From positions 1-27,498 of the forward strand of contig CAZYXP010000027.1 of NCBI GenBank assembly GCA_964651325.1: 27,498 nt of DNA, in the 5' to 3' direction. Below the pieces are notes generated by a model. That model saw nothing but the letters and a program-made list of their open reading frames with translations. It had not been told where the DNA came from and searched no databases. Positions 1 to 8,262 of this stretch are shown here, one piece after another. The position numbers and the translations under genes are program-made. This DNA is from JADFOB01 sp964651325. GTDB taxonomy: Bacteria > Planctomycetota > Phycisphaerae > UBA1845. Every line of letters starts with the position of its first letter. Position 1 is the stretch's first letter.

Positions 1-117
1 TACTATGACAACATTGCGCGCATCGGCGCTGGAGCAGTCGACTAGCCGCCAGGTAGCGCTTGCCCCTCGAGGAGGAGACGACCCCTCCAGGGTCGGGCGG
101 TTTGATGGCGGCGTCAT

Positions 118-145
118 CCGGGGGCGGCGCTACGCTTGCCCCCGG
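118..145. repeat. GC-rich hairpin, 8-bp perfect stem
   Basis: CCGGGGGC (118-125) pairs perfectly with GCCCCCGG (138-145). The 12-base loop holds a further GCG/CGC pairing around CTA. There is no T-run on either side, so it is not an intrinsic terminator. It looks like one of the intergenic hairpin repeats of this genome, but only one copy lies in the window. Confidence 0.6.
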
Positions 146-155
146 CTACTACAGC

Positions 156-172
156 GCAGGCCTTCAGCCTGC
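156..172. repeat. GCAGGC-N5-GCCTGC hairpin, copy 1
   Basis: Perfect 6-bp stem GCAGGC/GCCTGC around the 5-base loop CTTCA. The same stem with loop ATCTT recurs at 27480-27496, and both copies are preceded by AGC. The conserved stem with a variable loop suggests a dispersed repeat family. Confidence 0.65.
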
Positions 173-407
173 AATCACGGCCGCCGGTTGGGTCACGTGC
201 CCTGTGCCACGTACTCCAAGTTCCGCGGTCGCCTGGTCCGCCTTCCATCGGTCCGGCTGAGCGCATCAAACGCATACCGATTGCGGCCGCGACGCATGCC
301 GTTCTCGTTGCGTCACCTTTCTGATCGTTTCTAATCGCCGGTTGGCGCGCGGCCCGGCGGAACGTTTGCTCTTCCGCGGGGCGCAACGGTTCTCGATCCG
401 CCGATGC

Positions 408-3400
408 TCATTGAGCGGCGCGAACGGTGGCCCACGAGCCAGCGACGGGCGTTGCGTTCGTGCCAAAGCCGATGACGCTCGGCGCGACCAAGACGCCTTT
501 GCCCACCCGCGTGGTGAAGTGCCAGTCCCCGGTGCTCACTCGGTATCTGGTCGGATCGTCCAAGCCGTCGCCGTCCCAGTCGCCTGCCACTCCGATGTCC
601 AGGGCTCGATTTCCCCACCCCCAGTTCTCGTCGCGGTAAGTTGTCCCCCATACCCAATTCCAGCTTCTGTCTAGGTCAAAACGCCAGCCGAAGGATCCGC
701 TGCTCATGTTTCCCAGATTGCTGACACCGTCACCGGTCCAGTCGCCGACCACTGGGGCGGTGGCGCCATATTGCGTATTTAGCACCTCGCCTCTGGCATA
801 CTGGGTGTACAGCGGTCCGCCCGTGTCGTCGGTGCGGCTACCGTCGAAATCAAGATGCCACAGGTTGTCAGGCGTCGTGAACCCAAGCTCGAAAACGCCG
901 TCGCCGTCCCAATCGCCCGCGATCGCGATGGCTCCCGCGTCCGCCCCGTAGGTGAAACTCGCGTCTGGGGCATCGAACACGCCGTTGCCGTTCATGTCGA
1001 GCACCCAGACGTTGCCCGATGCAGAGGCCGCCATGACACCGATCTCATCGAGCCCGTCGCCATTCCAATCGCCGACCACGGGCTGATCACCCGCCTGTCC
1101 GAACGTCGTAGTGAAGTCGGCGACGCCATCAAAATCGTAGTCGAACGCCCACTGGCCGTTATCGAACCAGCCGATGCCGTCTTTCGGGTCATTCGGGTTC
1201 CCGACATAGAATCTCGTTGCGGCCAGCGGATCCGAAGGCAGCAGGCCGTGCGGGACGGCCTCGACGGATACCTCGAAGCTGCCGCTGTTGTCGATGACCG
1301 TGCCTTGTGGCTCGGCCACGCCGAAAAACAGCCTCGTTGCGCCTGCGGGGACGACCACTTGCTTAGACCAGCCGATGACGAACACGTGCTGAAGCGGTGG
1401 CGTCGTGGTCGTGATGCCGGAGCTGGACATATAGGGGAGCAGCCCCACGGTTGGAAGGTCGTCGGTTAGGAAGACCCCGACGAGTGCGCCGTGTCGGAAG
1501 TCTCGCATTGCGGTCAGTCCGTAGAATTGGCTCAGTCCGTTGGGGCGGAGCACCCAGCCTCGACCGTTTGGCGCAGTGCCGTTGCTGCCGCCGAGGTTGA
1601 CTGCGCCGGCGGCGCTGAAGGCCAGCTCCTTGCCGGTCCATGTTGAGATGTCGATCATAACGGGCGAGTGCTGAGGCGCGACGCTTGTCGAGCCGGTGAA
1701 CGGCCATGTTGCCGTTGCGCCATCAGGCTGACCGGCAAGATAGATGTCGGTCGGACCGGGCACCGTTACGGTTGCGGTCATTTGAGAGGTTGAGCAACCG
1801 TTGGCATCAACGGTCGCACCTGCGGGCGTATCCGGGCAAGCGTCCGCATTGTTCAATACGCCGTCCCCGTCCCCGTCGAGTTGGTTGAGAGCGCAGCCGC
1901 TGGCATCGACGGACAGGCCCGCGCTCGTGCCGGCGCAGGTGTCGGTGCAATCGTTGACCCCGTCCGCATCGGCATCTTTTTGTGAGCAGGCGCAACCGGC
2001 GGCATCGACCGGCTCGCCGGCGGGCGTGTCGGGGCAGACGTCCGTGCTGTTGATCACGCCATCGCCATCGGCGTCGTCACATTCGTCCGGAATGTCGTTG
2101 CCGTTGGTGTCTTGGCTCGTACCGCTGCTAAGATCGCAACGATCGGGCAGGCCGTTGTTGTTGCAATCGACGAAGACCGGGCTGAATACCAGGTCATCGA
2201 TCTCGGTCGAGAAGCCGGAGAACGTTACGCTGGCGATGCCCGCGCTCGAGGCGAGGCCGAAGAAGTCACCCGGACCCGTCGCAGAGGCCGTACCAAGCAC
2301 TCGACCAGTCGCGTCGGACCCGGCATACGCCGTGAGCGTGTTGTTTCCGAAGATCAGATCGTTAAATGCTCCAACTTGGGCAACCTTGGCGGGTTTTCCA
2401 GATGGCGTGACGAACGTGACGGTTAGCGTTGCAAGCCCGGCCACGCGGCCTGAGTATTGAGGCCCCAGATCGGGATCGACTCCGCTTAGAATGTTCGGCG
2501 GCGAGACCCCCACTTGGGACAGTAGATTCGGCGCTGCCCCGCTATCCAGGGCTTGCGTATCGGTGGCCTCGCCCGCGTGCGGTCCGTTGGTGAGCACGGC
2601 GCTAAGGCGAACGCCTACCGCTTGAAACAAAGAGTTGATGATGGTCCCCGCAGCGATCAAATCGCCGTTGGCCGTACGATCAAACCCGAGGACGACCGTA
2701 TCCACGCCGGCGACAAGCCTATCCACGCCGACTCGCTTGGGATTGGCAAAGTCCGAAAACTCAACCGCACCGTCGATCGCGAAGCCGTCGCAGGTCAGCG
2801 ACGTCTCGACCGGTGTCGCAACATCCAAATCGTCGTCGGAATCGTCGCTGTCATCGTCGTCCGAATCATCGTCGTGGCTATCAGCTTCGCCTGTGTCGTC
2901 GGTTTCCACGTTGTCATCGTCCCCGTGAAGATCGCTGTTGTTAGCCGGACCGCGCTCCTCATGGCGGTCAACCTCGTCGTCTTCGGCGTGGCTCTTGCCC
3001 TCGTGGCCCCCATGTCCCGGATCCTCGGCTTGGTCGTCGATGTCCGCTTGGGCATCACGTTCATCATCATTTTTGGCGCCGTCCTCGTTGGAATCATTGT
3101 CGTTGGTGCTATTCGAGTCCTCATCAACATCGCCGCCATCGACCCCTTCGACCCGACCATCGGTCTCGTCACCGTCATCACCGGCCTCTACGGCATTGCC
3201 GCTGTCCTCGCCGTCGTCTTCGTTGGTATCGATGTCGGTGTTTTCTTCCTCCGATGCAACGTCCCCATCGTCATCGTGTCCGTGGCGATCTTGATCGTCG
3301 GCCTTGTCGCACTTGCCAAGGTAATCCCCGTGCTCCAGATGGGCGTCCACGGCCGAGGAACCGACGGTGATCGTGTGGGCCTCATGTGCTTCGTTTTTCT

Positions 3401-4031
3401 CATTCTCTCCGCCCGCCGGCATGTGACAGATTTTGACGCGTTCCTCGTGGCCGTGGAGGCTGCCCGATTCGATGGCCACCTCACCGAGGGAGATCGTGCC
3501 GTCGAAGTCTGCCTGCGTTTCCACGCAAAGCGCCAATCGGCCGTCGCGGAACAGGGCCAATGCGTCGGGCGGGATCGGTAGCTTAGTAGGATCGACGGTG
3601 ACGGTTCCATCTTCGATCGTTAGTTCGAAGGGGCCGACCGAAAGCTCGGATGCACAGGCGTCATGCTGATTCCCGGCTAGCCGGAACATGACCATGGCGT
3701 GCGAGGCCTTATCCTTGGCCAACCTACTGCGAACCTTAGACGTTGTTCCATCCAGCGACACAACAATATCGGCGGGTGTCAGCGCCATGACTGCTTCGTC
3801 CAGCGTATCATGAGCCAATTCGACCGGTAGCGACACAATCCTGGAATCCTCGGTGATCGCATCGGCCTGTGCGGCCAGCACGTCGGCGCCGGAATAGTCC
3901 GTCACCTTCATGGCCAAGAGGTCGCCCGTGGTGGTCGCGGTGTCGGCCACAAAGGATGGCGAGCCGCAGCCCGCAGTTAGAAAAAAGATGCCTAATATGG
4001 CCATGGAACCGTGGTAACGTACAGACTGCAT
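408..4031 (-). CDS. Large acidic surface lipoprotein with TSP3 and FG-GAP-like repeats
   Basis: The 1207-residue product is probably exported and lipid-anchored: a short hydrophobic N-terminus ends in the lipobox LTAGC (residues 18-22). A GGGGGAAG ribosome site precedes the ATG. Domains in order: a unique region (23-195); a cysteine/histidine block (about 197-241, ICHMPAGG to AHLEHGDYLGKC) of a type seen in bacterial surface proteins; a very acidic Asp/Glu-rich tract (about 243-403); a beta-rich domain (410-620); a DCNNNGLPD and DTNGNDIPDECD calcium-type motif (622-652); three thrombospondin type 3-like repeats (653-746, DADGDGV/DADADGV/DGDGDGV each followed by Cys); a beta-rich domain (750-930); and four FG-GAP/VCBS-like units with GDWNGDG-type loops (965-1170). 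Calcium binding at the cell surface is inferred. The biological role is unknown. A second ATG at residue 10 would leave a shorter signal. Confidence 0.88.
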   Translation of the reverse strand: MQSVRYHGSMAILGIFFLTAGCGSPSFVADTATTTGDLLAMKVTDYSGADVLAAQADAITEDSRIVSLPVELAHDTLDEAVMALTPADIVVSLDGTTSKVRSRLAKDKASHAMVMFRLAGNQHDACASELSVGPFELTIEDGTVTVDPTKLPIPPDALALFRDGRLALCVETQADFDGTISLGEVAIESGSLHGHEERVKICHMPAGGENEKNEAHEAHTITVGSSAVDAHLEHGDYLGKCDKADDQDRHGHDDDGDVASEEENTDIDTNEDDGEDSGNAVEAGDDGDETDGRVEGVDGGDVDEDSNSTNDNDSNEDGAKNDDERDAQADIDDQAEDPGHGGHEGKSHAEDDEVDRHEERGPANNSDLHGDDDNVETDDTGEADSHDDDSDDDDSDDSDDDLDVATPVETSLTCDGFAIDGAVEFSDFANPKRVGVDRLVAGVDTVVLGFDRTANGDLIAAGTIINSLFQAVGVRLSAVLTNGPHAGEATDTQALDSGAAPNLLSQVGVSPPNILSGVDPDLGPQYSGRVAGLATLTVTFVTPSGKPAKVAQVGAFNDLIFGNNTLTAYAGSDATGRVLGTASATGPGDFFGLASSAGIASVTFSGFSTEIDDLVFSPVFVDCNNNGLPDRCDLSSGTSQDTNGNDIPDECDDADGDGVINSTDVCPDTPAGEPVDAAGCACSQKDADADGVNDCTDTCAGTSAGLSVDASGCALNQLDGDGDGVLNNADACPDTPAGATVDANGCSTSQMTATVTVPGPTDIYLAGQPDGATATWPFTGSTSVAPQHSPVMIDISTWTGKELAFSAAGAVNLGGSNGTAPNGRGWVLRPNGLSQFYGLTAMRDFRHGALVGVFLTDDLPTVGLLPYMSSSGITTTTPPLQHVFVIGWSKQVVVPAGATRLFFGVAEPQGTVIDNSGSFEVSVEAVPHGLLPSDPLAATRFYVGNPNDPKDGIGWFDNGQWAFDYDFDGVADFTTTFGQAGDQPVVGDWNGDGLDEIGVMAASASGNVWVLDMNGNGVFDAPDASFTYGADAGAIAIAGDWDGDGVFELGFTTPDNLWHLDFDGSRTDDTGGPLYTQYARGEVLNTQYGATAPVVGDWTGDGVSNLGNMSSGSFGWRFDLDRSWNWVWGTTYRDENWGWGNRALDIGVAGDWDGDGLDDPTRYRVSTGDWHFTTRVGKGVLVAPSVIGFGTNATPVAGSWATVRAAQ

Positions 4032-4436
4032 ACTTCTCTTCCCCCTTCGGAAAACGGTGCTTCTTCAAGATGTGGTCGATATCGTCGGGCGTGGGCGAAT
4101 CTCGGACGCCGCAGGCCGCGCGCTAACAAGACCGGTGATGGGAATGCCTACCCCATAAGAGTCTAAGATATCATTTGAGCGTGTGTGGGAGTTCTTTCAA
4201 AAAGATTCGCGATTTTCTGAGCACGGGGTCGCCGCTGCTGGCCATCGCGCGTCGTATCGTGGGGAGGGCAGGTCCGGATACGGCGACTCCATCCCGCCGC
4301 CATTCACAAAACGGCGGAGCGACTGGCCTTATTCAACTCCAGCACCAGACATGAAACAGGGGAGCCTCCCGTTTGAGGCTCCTCGCGGTTGCCCGAAGAC
4401 TGAGTTAAGTATTTACTGGGAAGCCACTTACATCAC
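4032..4436. other. Gap between lipoprotein gene and tRNA-Leu
   Basis: No gene is supported here. The gap holds the leader of the lipoprotein gene, with a G-rich ribosome site just upstream of 4031 on the minus strand, and a hairpin at 4359-4384 that could end the tRNA transcript. I could not pick a convincing promoter for the lipoprotein. The one forward open frame (4183-4455) runs into the tRNA and has no recognisable content. Confidence 0.6.
4359..4384 (-). terminator. Possible terminator of tRNA-Leu transcript
   Basis: GGAGCCTC (4361-4368) and GAGGCTCC (4375-4382) form a perfect 8-bp stem with loop CCGTTT, extendable by two pairs. It lies about 50 bases downstream of the tRNA on the minus strand. 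Only a short CCTGTTTC follows, so the T-tract is weak. Confidence 0.45.
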
Positions 4437-4520
4437 TGCCGGAGGAGGGACTTGAACCCTCACCCTGTTGCCAGGACGGGATTTTGAATCCCGCGCGTCT
4501 GCCAATTCCGCCACTCCGGC
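4437..4520 (-). tRNA. tRNA-Leu (anticodon CAA)
   Basis: The minus strand folds into a complete class II tRNA of 84 bases. The acceptor stem is GCCGGAG/CTCCGGC, and the D arm contains TGGCGGAATTGGCAGACGC. The anticodon stem CGGGA/TCCCG holds loop TTCAAAA, giving anticodon CAA (reads UUG). The long variable arm CCTG-GCAA-CAGG is typical of leucine tRNA. The T arm is GAGGG-TTCAAGT-CCCTC and the discriminator base is A. The bases after the discriminator are GTG, so the 3' CCA is not encoded and must be added enzymatically. Confidence 0.96.
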
Positions 4521-4560
4521 CGGGGTTTCGTGTGACCGATCCCGGTTACGCGTGACGGGT

Positions 4561-4588
4561 ATTGTAAACAGTTTGGCGGAAAACCCAA
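4561..4588 (-). promoter_or_regulatory. Probable promoter of tRNA-Leu
   Basis: On the minus strand a good -10 element TACAAT (4561-4566) lies 16 bases after a weak -35, TTGGGT (4583-4588). The tRNA begins about 40 bases downstream of the -10, leaving a 5' leader for RNase P. The -10 is convincing and the -35 matches only three of six consensus bases. Confidence 0.5.
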
Positions 4589-4724
4589 GCGGGGTCGGCG
4601 GCACTCTGAGGATGGCGAAGCGGCGTTCGCAGGGCGCTATGGGGTTGATTGGCGAGTGCCCTCTTGGTCGGTTTCTCCGGCACCGCGCGCATGGGGGTCG
4701 AGGCGACTTGGCGAACACGGGCGG

Positions 4725-7379
4725 CTACCCTGCGGGCTGGGATACCTTGGGCGCGTCGGCCGCCGGTTCCGAGTAGCATTCAGCGGGAATCTCGCTCAGG
4801 AATCGACAGAAATCCGGTTCGCATTTGAGGAATGCCTCGACGATGGCCGGGTCGAATTGCGTGCCTGACTGTTTCAGGATAATCGTCATGGCTTTGTCGT
4901 GGGCTACCGGGGCTTTGTACGCTCGTTTGGTCGTGATCGCATCGTAGGCGTCTGCCAGTGAGACGATTCTCGCGGCGAGCGGGATTTCCATCCCGCTCAA
5001 TCCTTTCGGATAGCCCGTACCATCGAACCATTCATGGTGGCCCAAAGCGATTTCTTCCGCCATGGCCAAGACGCCGTGCCCCGGGTCGTGTTGGCGCACA
5101 CTTCGGAGCGTTTGGGCGCCGAGTTCGACGTGGGTCCGCATGAGTTCTCGCTCTTCAGCCGTGAACGTGCCGGGCTTTTCAAGGATGCGGTCTGGGATGG
5201 CGATCTTTCCAACGTCATGCATCGGAGCCGCCCGCCTGAGGTTGCTCAAGAACGCATCGTCGATGGTCTCCGCGAATCCCGCTTCCGCGCGCATTTGCGT
5301 TGCCAGCGCCAGTGCGTAGTAGGTCACCCGGTCGACATGATTTCCGTTGTCGCCCTCGCGGTGCTCAATCAGCCCGGCGATGGCGACTAGGATCGAGTCA
5401 CGTGCCTTGTCGCGTGCTCTGCGCGTTTGGAACGCGTAGAGCGAGGTTCCGGCGATTTTGCTCAACAGCTCGATGGATTCGAGTTCATGTATTGCGAACG
5501 GACGTTGGCCCACACGACCGGAAATATTGAGCACGCCAACCGTGCATCGTGAGGATTCAATTGCAGAGCAAACCAGAGGAACGGAGGCGCATTGCGCGTC
5601 AGGGTTGTCGTGGGCCGTTCCCAGGGCGGTTTTTAGATCGCCATTTGAGTTGAACACAACGGTCTCGCTGGTCTCAAAAACTTTCTTGGCGACCAATTCT
5701 TCTACATGGGTCCTGTTGCGCTCCGCCGCCGGCGCATCCATTCCAATCGACTTGACCGTGGTCAACGTCTTCGATTTTTCGCTGGGCAACATGATGGATA
5801 CTTGCTTGCATGACGTCAGCGCGGCAGCCGCGGCCACCGACTCTTCCAAGACTTCCTCGAGATCGACGGCCCGTCCCAGCGTACCGCAAAAATCAAGCAG
5901 CAGGGCTAGAATGCGCGTTTGCTCCCCGCGCAGCTCATAACTGTCAAGAAGGTTGCTCCGCTCACGCGACAGCTTGGCAAACCCATCGACGCGCAAGAGA
6001 AGCTTGGTGGGTCTTACTGGTTTGGCAAGAAACTCGTCAGCGCCGGCTTGGGCAAACTCGGCAATCCGTTCATCGTTCGAGTCACAGCCAAGGATCATGA
6101 TGCGCGCGTCGCGCAGGCCGGGCTTGTGCTTGAGCTTGCGTAAGCATTCCAGGGCCTCCATGTCCCTCAGGGCGGTGTCAAGAATGATCAATTCCGGAGT
6201 GGGCTTGCCAGCATAGGCTAGTGCTTCTGCCCCATCGCACACAAAACTCACGGCATACCCATTTGGCTTCAAGATACTTTGGCAGGTATCACGATCGGTG
6301 TCGCTGTCTGTCACCACGAGAATGTGGAATGGCTCGTTGGTATCAAGCAGGCGGGCGGTCTTGGCCTCATCCCGCGGCGCCCCAGCCGCGTTGTGGTCCA
6401 ACGTGGAGTCGCCCACGTCTGAAGAGCGGCATACCCTGTTGCGTCCTTGCGTTTTGGCGAGGTAGAGCGCCTCGTCCGCCTGACTCAGCGCGCTCTCCCA
6501 GTTGCCCGAGGCGATCTCGGCCACGCCGAAGCTCGCGGTAACATGGGGTGCAACAGGGTTCGTGGGGTGGCGGATGTTGAGTTTGCATAAGTTGGCACGA
6601 ACGCGCTCGGCGAGGGAGGCGGCTGTGTTCAGATCGGTTTCCGGCGCCAGGATGGTGAACTCTTCGCCTCCGTACCGACCGATCACGTCGGTGGCCCGGC
6701 AGGATTCCTGCATCGAGAGGGCGACGTTGCGCAAGCAGGCGTCACCGGCTGGGTGCCCTAGCGTGTCATTGAAGAGCTTGAAGTGATCGACATCGATCAT
6801 GATGACACAGTATTTTCGTTCAGAGCGAGCGAACCGTCGGTGCTCAGCGGTGATGGCCTCCTCCCACGCGCCGCGGTTGAGCACGCCACACAGCGCGTCG
6901 GTTCGCGCCTGTCTGGCCAGTTCGCAATTGGTCTCCGCGATGAGTCTCGACATGTCCTCAAGCTGCTGGTTGCGTCGCTGGAGCTCTCGCTGCGCATTGC
7001 GCAGTTGAAGATGCACTTCCATGCGCGCCTTGACTTCACTGATTCGGAACGGTTTGGTGACGTAATCGCATCCGCCCACCGAGAATGCCTTTTCTAAGTC
7101 CTCGGATTCGGATTTTGCCGTCAGAAAGATGATAGGAATATCGGTTGTTTCAAGGTTGTCTTTGAGGTGGTCGCACACCTCAAACCCATCGAGGCCGGGC
7201 ATCATGACGTCCAAAAGAATCAGGTCGGGGAGTTCCCGCGCGGCGAGCTGCTCACCGACGAAACCGTCCTCCGCTTCAATCGTTTCATAGCCCGCCTTTC
7301 GAAGCCCCCGACTGAGGATCATCCGATTCGGTGGGCTGTCGTCCACAATCAGGATTTTGTATTCTGGTCCGGCCGTCAT
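4725..7379 (-). CDS. REC-GGDEF-REC-GAF-HD-GYP c-di-GMP signalling protein
   Basis: This 884-residue cytoplasmic protein combines synthesis and breakdown modules for cyclic di-GMP. REC1 (about 7-120) has D13/D14, phosphoacceptor D57, T87 and K109. A coiled linker (about 125-158) leads to a GGDEF domain (160-315) with active-site GGEEF (237-241) and an inhibitory-site RxxD (R228-D231). REC2 (about 350-470) keeps D401 and K453. A GAF-like sensor domain (about 485-650) precedes an HD-GYP phosphodiesterase (about 660-860) with HDVGK (721-725) and HHEWFDGTGYP (781-791). Both catalytic sites look intact, so it may be bifunctional, with two receiver domains and a GAF input setting the balance. No histidine kinase is adjacent, so its partner is encoded elsewhere. 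A GAGG ribosome site sits about 10 bases before the ATG. It is probably monocistronic. Confidence 0.95.
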   Translation of the reverse strand: MTAGPEYKILIVDDSPPNRMILSRGLRKAGYETIEAEDGFVGEQLAARELPDLILLDVMMPGLDGFEVCDHLKDNLETTDIPIIFLTAKSESEDLEKAFSVGGCDYVTKPFRISEVKARMEVHLQLRNAQRELQRRNQQLEDMSRLIAETNCELARQARTDALCGVLNRGAWEEAITAEHRRFARSERKYCVIMIDVDHFKLFNDTLGHPAGDACLRNVALSMQESCRATDVIGRYGGEEFTILAPETDLNTAASLAERVRANLCKLNIRHPTNPVAPHVTASFGVAEIASGNWESALSQADEALYLAKTQGRNRVCRSSDVGDSTLDHNAAGAPRDEAKTARLLDTNEPFHILVVTDSDTDRDTCQSILKPNGYAVSFVCDGAEALAYAGKPTPELIILDTALRDMEALECLRKLKHKPGLRDARIMILGCDSNDERIAEFAQAGADEFLAKPVRPTKLLLRVDGFAKLSRERSNLLDSYELRGEQTRILALLLDFCGTLGRAVDLEEVLEESVAAAAALTSCKQVSIMLPSEKSKTLTTVKSIGMDAPAAERNRTHVEELVAKKVFETSETVVFNSNGDLKTALGTAHDNPDAQCASVPLVCSAIESSRCTVGVLNISGRVGQRPFAIHELESIELLSKIAGTSLYAFQTRRARDKARDSILVAIAGLIEHREGDNGNHVDRVTYYALALATQMRAEAGFAETIDDAFLSNLRRAAPMHDVGKIAIPDRILEKPGTFTAEERELMRTHVELGAQTLRSVRQHDPGHGVLAMAEEIALGHHEWFDGTGYPKGLSGMEIPLAARIVSLADAYDAITTKRAYKAPVAHDKAMTIILKQSGTQFDPAIVEAFLKCEPDFCRFLSEIPAECYSEPAADAPKVSQPAG

Positions 7380-7794
7380 CGCGATTAGCCTCTAACGTTC
7401 CTAGCCATCTCGGTGGATCCCATGACACGTGTCCAAGCCATGGCCCGCAGCAACCCCTCGCGGATCCTGGCCGTTTCTTCCGGCACTGCTGTGCGACTGA
7501 GTGTCATTCAATTGGCTCCATTGGGAACGGATCAGGGCGATTCGCGGGCGGCCCCATTAAAGACCTCCGGGGGGGCACGCTGCGCCTCAGACCGGCAAGG
7601 TCCACGGGGCGGTCCCATGCGCTCAAGCCCAAACCTCATAATGGAACGGTCACTGATTTGTCGGCAGAAAAGGGAATGGGGCTTGGTACTGATTCTCCGC
7701 CACAGCCTAAGGCGTGTGCTTCCGATAAGACCCCCCCACGAGAGGACGAAAGAGTCTTGCCAACGAGAGCGGTGTGGCAAGGTGGCGGCGCGAT
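7380..7794. other. Gap between ridA and c-di-GMP gene
   Basis: No gene is supported; the overlapping open frames here are low-complexity and unlike any family I know. Visible are a 10-bp perfect palindrome GACACGTGTC (7424-7433) about 45 bases upstream of the c-di-GMP gene start, and a hairpin at 7756-7781 just downstream of ridA. Nothing else stands out. Confidence 0.55.
7756..7781 (-). terminator. Possible terminator of trpS-scpA-ridA operon
   Basis: CTTGCCA (7756-7762) pairs perfectly with TGGCAAG (7775-7781) around a 12-base loop, starting 14 bases after the ridA stop on the minus strand. Only ACTCTTTCG follows, so the T-tract is poor. Placement at the end of the operon is the main support. 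Confidence 0.35.
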
Positions 7795-8262
7795 TTATGG
7801 GACGTCGTCCACCTCGACCATGAGTTCCAGTTCCACCGCGGCGTTCAGGGGAAGCTCGGCCACGCCCACGGCGCTTCGCGCATGCCTACCGGCCGCATCG
7901 AAGATGCCGGTCAGCAAATCGCTGGCGCCGTTGGCGACCTTGGCTTGGTCCGTAAAGCCGGACGCGCTGTTGACGAACACGCACAAGCGGATGACACGCG
8001 AAATGCGGTCCACGCCGCCGACGACGCCCGCGGCGGCGGCCAGGGCATTCATCGTCGCCAAGCCCGCCGCGGCCGCTGCCTCATCGACCGACACATTCGT
8101 GCCGAGTTTGCCCGTGCAGACCAAGGCGCCGTCGCGCATCGGCAATTGACCGCTTGTGATCACGTAGTGGCCGCAACGCGTGGCCGGCACGTAGCTTCCC
8201 ACGGGTGTTGCGACAGCGGGTAACTCCAGGCCCAAGGCGCTCAGGCGTTCACTCGGCTTCAT
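7795..8262 (-). CDS. RidA/YjgF-family protein
   Basis: The 155-residue product belongs to the RidA (YjgF/YER057c/UK114) family, whose best-known members are trimeric enzymes that hydrolyse reactive enamine/imine intermediates such as 2-aminoacrylate. Family features seen are YVITSGQLP near residue 37, the central alanine-rich helix, and the C-terminal block ARSAVGVAELPLNAAVELEL, where R129 matches the substrate-binding arginine of E. coli RidA. It is somewhat longer than the usual 125-130 residues, mainly at the N-terminus, so it may belong to a divergent subgroup. I chose the ATG at 8262 because GGAG lies 7 bases upstream; an in-frame ATG at 8268 sits too close to that site. The start overlaps the end of scpA by 14 bases, implying translational coupling. 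The substrate cannot be read from the sequence. Confidence 0.88.
   Translation of the reverse strand: MKPSERLSALGLELPAVATPVGSYVPATRCGHYVITSGQLPMRDGALVCTGKLGTNVSVDEAAAAAGLATMNALAAAAGVVGGVDRISRVIRLCVFVNSASGFTDQAKVANGASDLLTGIFDAAGRHARSAVGVAELPLNAAVELELMVEVDDVP

Larger units (their letters stand above)
1..407. other. Non-coding stretch with hairpin repeats
   Basis: No convincing gene is seen. The open frames here have no recognisable domain and overlap one another in several frames. The first 45 bases could be the last 14 codons of a gene entering from the left on the + strand (ending ...IGAGAVD then TAG), but this is too short to judge. The stretch holds two perfect hairpins (118-145 and 156-172) of the same kind as hairpins in other gaps of the window. 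No T-rich intrinsic terminator is visible for the lipoprotein gene that ends at 408 on the minus strand. Confidence 0.6.

Noticed and set aside
2553..3581. Long plus-strand frame encoding a very hydrophobic, Val/Ile-rich protein that looks like a membrane protein
   Set aside because: It is antisense to the Asp-rich tract of the lipoprotein; GAC/GAT codons read backwards give GTC/ATC, so the hydrophobicity is an artefact. The minus-strand frame carries real domains.
7331..8149. Plus-strand open frame of 272 codons between the c-di-GMP and ridA genes
   Set aside because: It overlaps two confident minus-strand genes, is Ser/Thr/Ala/Pro low-complexity, and has no recognisable domain.
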